A DNA stretch of 8,291 nt, from assembly GCA_945788675.1 (NCBI GenBank), contig CALZMY010000256.1, positions 1 to 8,291 on the forward strand, given 5' to 3'. Each line of letters opens with the position of its first letter. The first letter of the stretch is position 1. Below the pieces are notes generated by a model. The model searched no databases and was not told where the DNA came from. It saw nothing but the letters and a program-made list of their open reading frames with translations. This document shows, one piece after another, positions 6,008 to 8,291 of the stretch. The stretch is from an uncultured Gammaproteobacteria bacterium (lineage in GTDB: Bacteria > Pseudomonadota > Gammaproteobacteria > SZUA-140). Both the position numbers and the translations under genes were made by a program.

Positions 6008-7981
6008 ATGAATGAACTTATCCCTGCTGTGGTTATTGCCGTCGTACTCATGGTATGGCTGCCGATGTTTCCAAGAGAACAAACCTGGGCACGAGTCGTG
6101 GTACTTGGGTTTTCACTTTTGCTTACTCTGCGCTATCTGTTTTGGCGCATCACTGAGACCCTGCCCGCCACCGAGCTGACTGTACAGACAGTCTGGGGCT
6201 CGGTTTTTTTAATTTTTGAGATGAGCACTATCGTTGGTTTGTTTATCGGACATTGCTTTCAGATGCGTACCGCCAACCGTAGCAATGAAGCGGACCAGGG
6301 TGCCACCAGGCTAAAAAAAAGTGATAACGTACCAGGTGTAGATGTATTCATCGCCACTTATAACGAAGGCCTGGATGTGGTGGAGCGTACTATCGTGGGG
6401 GCATTGTCACTTGATTATCCGAACTTTACAGTCTGGGTACTGGATGATGGCAAGCGTGATTGGTTACGTAAATTCTGCGAGGACAAAGGGGTCCGCTATA
6501 TCACTCGTCCAGATAATGAACATGCCAAAGCGGGAAATATCAATCATGGGCTTGCGGTCAGTAAATTAGTGACCAACGGTGATCTTGTCATGGTACTGGA
6601 TGCGGATTTTGTAGCGCGAGCAGATTTTTTATGGCGCACAGTCGGGTTTTTCGAAGATGAAAAAATCGGTATTGTGCAAACGCCACAACATTTTTTCAAT
6701 CCAGACCCCATTCAATCAAACCTCCTTGCAGATCAGTTCTGGGTAGATGAGCAACGATATTTTTTTGACATAGTACAGCCCTCAAGGGATGCCTGGGATG
6801 TCGCTTTTTGCTGCGGCACGTCCAGCGTTATACGGCGCCGTTATCTGGAAGAGATCGGTGGTTTTCCTACCGATAGCGTCACTGAAGATATACTGCTTAG
6901 TTTCGTCTTCCTGCAACATGGTTACATTACCCGCTATCTCGATGAGCGTCTGAGTGTTGGCCTGGCGCCTGAAGGGTTGAAGGAGTACCTTACCCAGCGT
7001 TCACGATGGTGCCTCGGTACGATGCAAATTCTGTGGTTAAAGTCGTGTCCTTTGTGGGCACCCGGACTGACCATGTTACAACGCACTAGTTTCCTGTGGC
7101 AGGTGATGAACTGGGTAGTCACCTTTCCATGGGCTATCATTATTCTTGCTGCCCCGTTGTTATATCTGTTTTTTGGCCTTTACGCGATAGAAGCCCGGGC
7201 TTCTGAACTACTAAGTCATATGGCACCTGCCTTTGTGGCAATATTGATGTCAGTCAACTGGGTTTCCAACCGTAAGTATCTCATTATTATGACGGATGCC
7301 ACTCGACTGATCATGGTTTTCACTATACTGGGCTCACTTTATCAAAGTCTGATCCGCCCTTTTGGGCAGCGTTTTAAAGTAACTGCCAAAGGGGGTGATC
7401 GCAGTAAGGTCATCATACAGTGGCCATTATTATGGAAATTGCTACTGTTATTCGTAATAAGTGTACTGGGCATTGTGCTCAATCTTGTACCGGAATATGC
7501 AGTTATTGAGGATCATGAACAACAGTGGGTAAATTTCATCTGGTGTTTCTTTAATATTATTGTGATCGCTATTTCCGCAATGATTTGTGTGGACTTGCCC
7601 CGCCCTCGCAAAGAGGAACGTTTTGTGGTTAATGAAAACAGTGTGATCGTCGTCGAAGGTAAAAAACATCCCTGTTTGATCAAGGATCTTTCGTTGAACG
7701 GTGCCAACATACAAAGCCCTGTGCAGGAATTGCCAATACTACACCGGTTAATACTGAATGTAGAGGGAGTTGGGGTAGTGAAGTGTCAGATCAGCCGTAT
7801 CATCAACCCATATGAGATTGGGGTTGAGTTTGTCGACCTCTCCACCAAAAGAGATGCTATGATTCGCAAGGTATATACTAGTGACTATGCAAATGTTTCC
7901 CATCACGCATATCCAGGAAAACTTTTTCTATCAATACTTTATCGATTTTTCGGCTACCAGCTGAGTGACATTAAACAATAA
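6008..7981 (+). CDS. BcsA-family processive beta-glycosyltransferase (GT2) with PilZ c-di-GMP receptor domain
   Basis: A 657-residue membrane synthase that polymerises a nucleotide sugar, probably UDP-glucose, into a beta-linked chain and threads it through its own membrane channel. N-terminal helices lie at about 5-20, 28-46 and 62-85. The GT-A domain follows with DVFIATYNE (112-120), DDG (146-148), HAKAGNIN (172-179), the metal-binding DAD (198-200), TED (292-294, catalytic base region) and QRSRW (330-334). Further helices follow at about 361-391, 405-445, 475-497 and 509-528. The gating-loop motif FKVTAKGG (456-463) matches the FxVTxK of cellulose synthases. The PilZ domain begins at RKEER (534-538) and has DLSLNG (560-565), the c-di-GMP signatures RxxxR and DxSxxG. 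An amphipathic tail ends the protein. All catalytic residues are intact. No Shine-Dalgarno sequence precedes the ATG; no other in-frame start lies back to the previous gene. Cellulose, curdlan or mixed-linkage glucan are possible products. Confidence 0.9.
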   Translation: MNELIPAVVIAVVLMVWLPMFPREQTWARVVVLGFSLLLTLRYLFWRITETLPATELTVQTVWGSVFLIFEMSTIVGLFIGHCFQMRTANRSNEADQGATRLKKSDNVPGVDVFIATYNEGLDVVERTIVGALSLDYPNFTVWVLDDGKRDWLRKFCEDKGVRYITRPDNEHAKAGNINHGLAVSKLVTNGDLVMVLDADFVARADFLWRTVGFFEDEKIGIVQTPQHFFNPDPIQSNLLADQFWVDEQRYFFDIVQPSRDAWDVAFCCGTSSVIRRRYLEEIGGFPTDSVTEDILLSFVFLQHGYITRYLDERLSVGLAPEGLKEYLTQRSRWCLGTMQILWLKSCPLWAPGLTMLQRTSFLWQVMNWVVTFPWAIIILAAPLLYLFFGLYAIEARASELLSHMAPAFVAILMSVNWVSNRKYLIIMTDATRLIMVFTILGSLYQSLIRPFGQRFKVTAKGGDRSKVIIQWPLLWKLLLLFVISVLGIVLNLVPEYAVIEDHEQQWVNFIWCFFNIIVIAISAMICVDLPRPRKEERFVVNENSVIVVEGKKHPCLIKDLSLNGANIQSPVQELPILHRLILNVEGVGVVKCQISRIINPYEIGVEFVDLSTKRDAMIRKVYTSDYANVSHHAYPGKLFLSILYRFFGYQLSDIKQ

Positions 7982-8028
7982 GAATTTCTCGTGTTCGTTT
8001 AGATAAACTCATAACATATATTACCTGA

Positions 8029-8133
8029 GTGTTTGCGGTCAGAAAATTGAATAATCGGCCGAGGAAGTGCCTTGCTTATCGCGCACCGCAACAAGTCTTC
8101 TCTGAGGCTAAGCGTGCTGCCCTTGCAACTTGA
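8029..8133 (+). pseudogene. IS30-family transposase remnant (C-terminal fragment)
   Basis: Frame 8029-8133 reads VFAVRKLNNRPRKCLAYRAP then QQVFSEAKRAALAT and a TGA at 8131-8133. LNNRPRKCLxYRTP followed by a short VF...A tail is the hallmark C-terminus of IS30-family DDE transposases. A TGA at 8026-8028 lies immediately upstream in frame, and no further transposase sequence is found before the synthase gene, so the catalytic core is gone and only about 34 codons remain. No complete terminal inverted repeat is visible beside it. It is a dead remnant marking an old insertion or deletion end just downstream of the synthase gene. Confidence 0.75.
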
Positions 8134-8170
8134 ATCCACCGATAGCTATAAACAATCAATAACGCTGCTC

Positions 8171-8291
8171 TTACCCCAAACTCTCCCAAACTCTTATGGA
8201 GCTGGAAGGAGCCAGGGCATTAAATGCATTGATCCAGTGCGTCTGATCCACTGCCTTGCCGCTAACAACTAAGTTCAGCAACGGCAACGCA
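8171..8291 (-). pseudogene. Open minus-strand frame entering from beyond the window, possibly a broken gene
   Basis: From the window edge the minus strand is open for 39 codons down to a TAA at 8171-8173. It reads LNLVVSGKAVDQTHWINAFN then ALAPSSSIRVWESLG. The pattern W-x-x-A-F-x-x-L-x-P followed by I/V-R-V-W loosely recalls the N-terminus of GhrA-like 2-hydroxyacid dehydrogenases, which would make this a gene start cut short next to the IS30 remnant. The resemblance is weak and the true start lies at or beyond the window end. It could equally be a chance frame or the end of a gene located mainly outside. Confidence 0.25.
8175..8194. repeat. Tandem 10-bp duplication
   Basis: CCCAAACTCT occurs twice without interruption (8175-8184 and 8185-8194), next to the stop of the minus-strand fragment. 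A second loose direct repeat, GATCCAGTGC/GATCCACTGC, is at 8231-8240 and 8245-8254. Both lie in the non-coding scar at the right end of the window and may be slippage products or traces of rearrangement. Confidence 0.7.

Noticed and set aside
7997..8008. GTTTA-GA-TAAAC dyad as the synthase terminator
   Set aside because: The stem is only 5 AT-rich base pairs with a 2-nt centre and no following U-run.
8072..8272. A 66-codon + strand ORF in the right-hand scar
   Set aside because: It overlaps the recognisable IS30 transposase tail in a different frame and its product has no family features, so it is treated as chance.

Overview
The window looks like chromosomal DNA from a proteobacterium, most likely a gammaproteobacterium. 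This rests on the style of the MacA/MacB-type exporter, the BcsA-type synthase and the IS30-type transposase tail; no marker gene is present to settle the taxon. All intact genes are on the + strand. I see no rRNA, tRNA or CRISPR array.

Region 1 (1-4170) is a tight, visibly GC-richer operon for a MacAB-like export system: a periplasmic adaptor (membrane fusion protein) cut off at its 5' end by the window edge, a free-standing ABC ATPase of the MacB/LolD class, and two tandem paralogous FtsX/MacB-type permeases. Junctions are TAATG overlap, 2 nt and 11 nt. In classical MacB the ATPase and permease are fused; here they are separate and there are two different permeases. The ATPase would energise a permease pair and the adaptor would pass substrate toward an outer-membrane channel that is not in view.

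Region 2 (4171-4631) is an AT-rich spacer rich in dyad symmetries. It ends in a plausible sigma70 promoter (TTAACA-N16-AATAAT) and a CUUG-capped stem-loop just before a GTG start codon. A 71-codon minus-strand ORF here is only a weak candidate gene.

Region 3 (4632-7981) is a two-gene, lower-GC operon: a HlyD-type membrane-anchored adaptor with a long coiled coil, then a BcsA-family processive beta-glycosyltransferase (GT2) carrying a C-terminal PilZ domain with the c-di-GMP motifs RxxxR and DxSxxG. No bcsB, bcsC or bcsZ lies between or directly after them. An adaptor followed by a synthase recalls the bgsBA mixed-linkage beta-glucan genes of Sinorhizobium and the HlyD-dependent cellulose systems of cyanobacteria, rather than a standard bcs operon. 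The pair probably makes and exports a linear beta-glucan-like polysaccharide when c-di-GMP is high.

Region 4 (7982-8291) is a scar: the last ~34 codons of an IS30-family transposase on the + strand, then a short minus-strand open frame entering from beyond the window end that may be the start of a broken gene. The exopolysaccharide operon therefore has a compositional step on its left and mobile-element debris on its right, which suggests it was acquired or rearranged.
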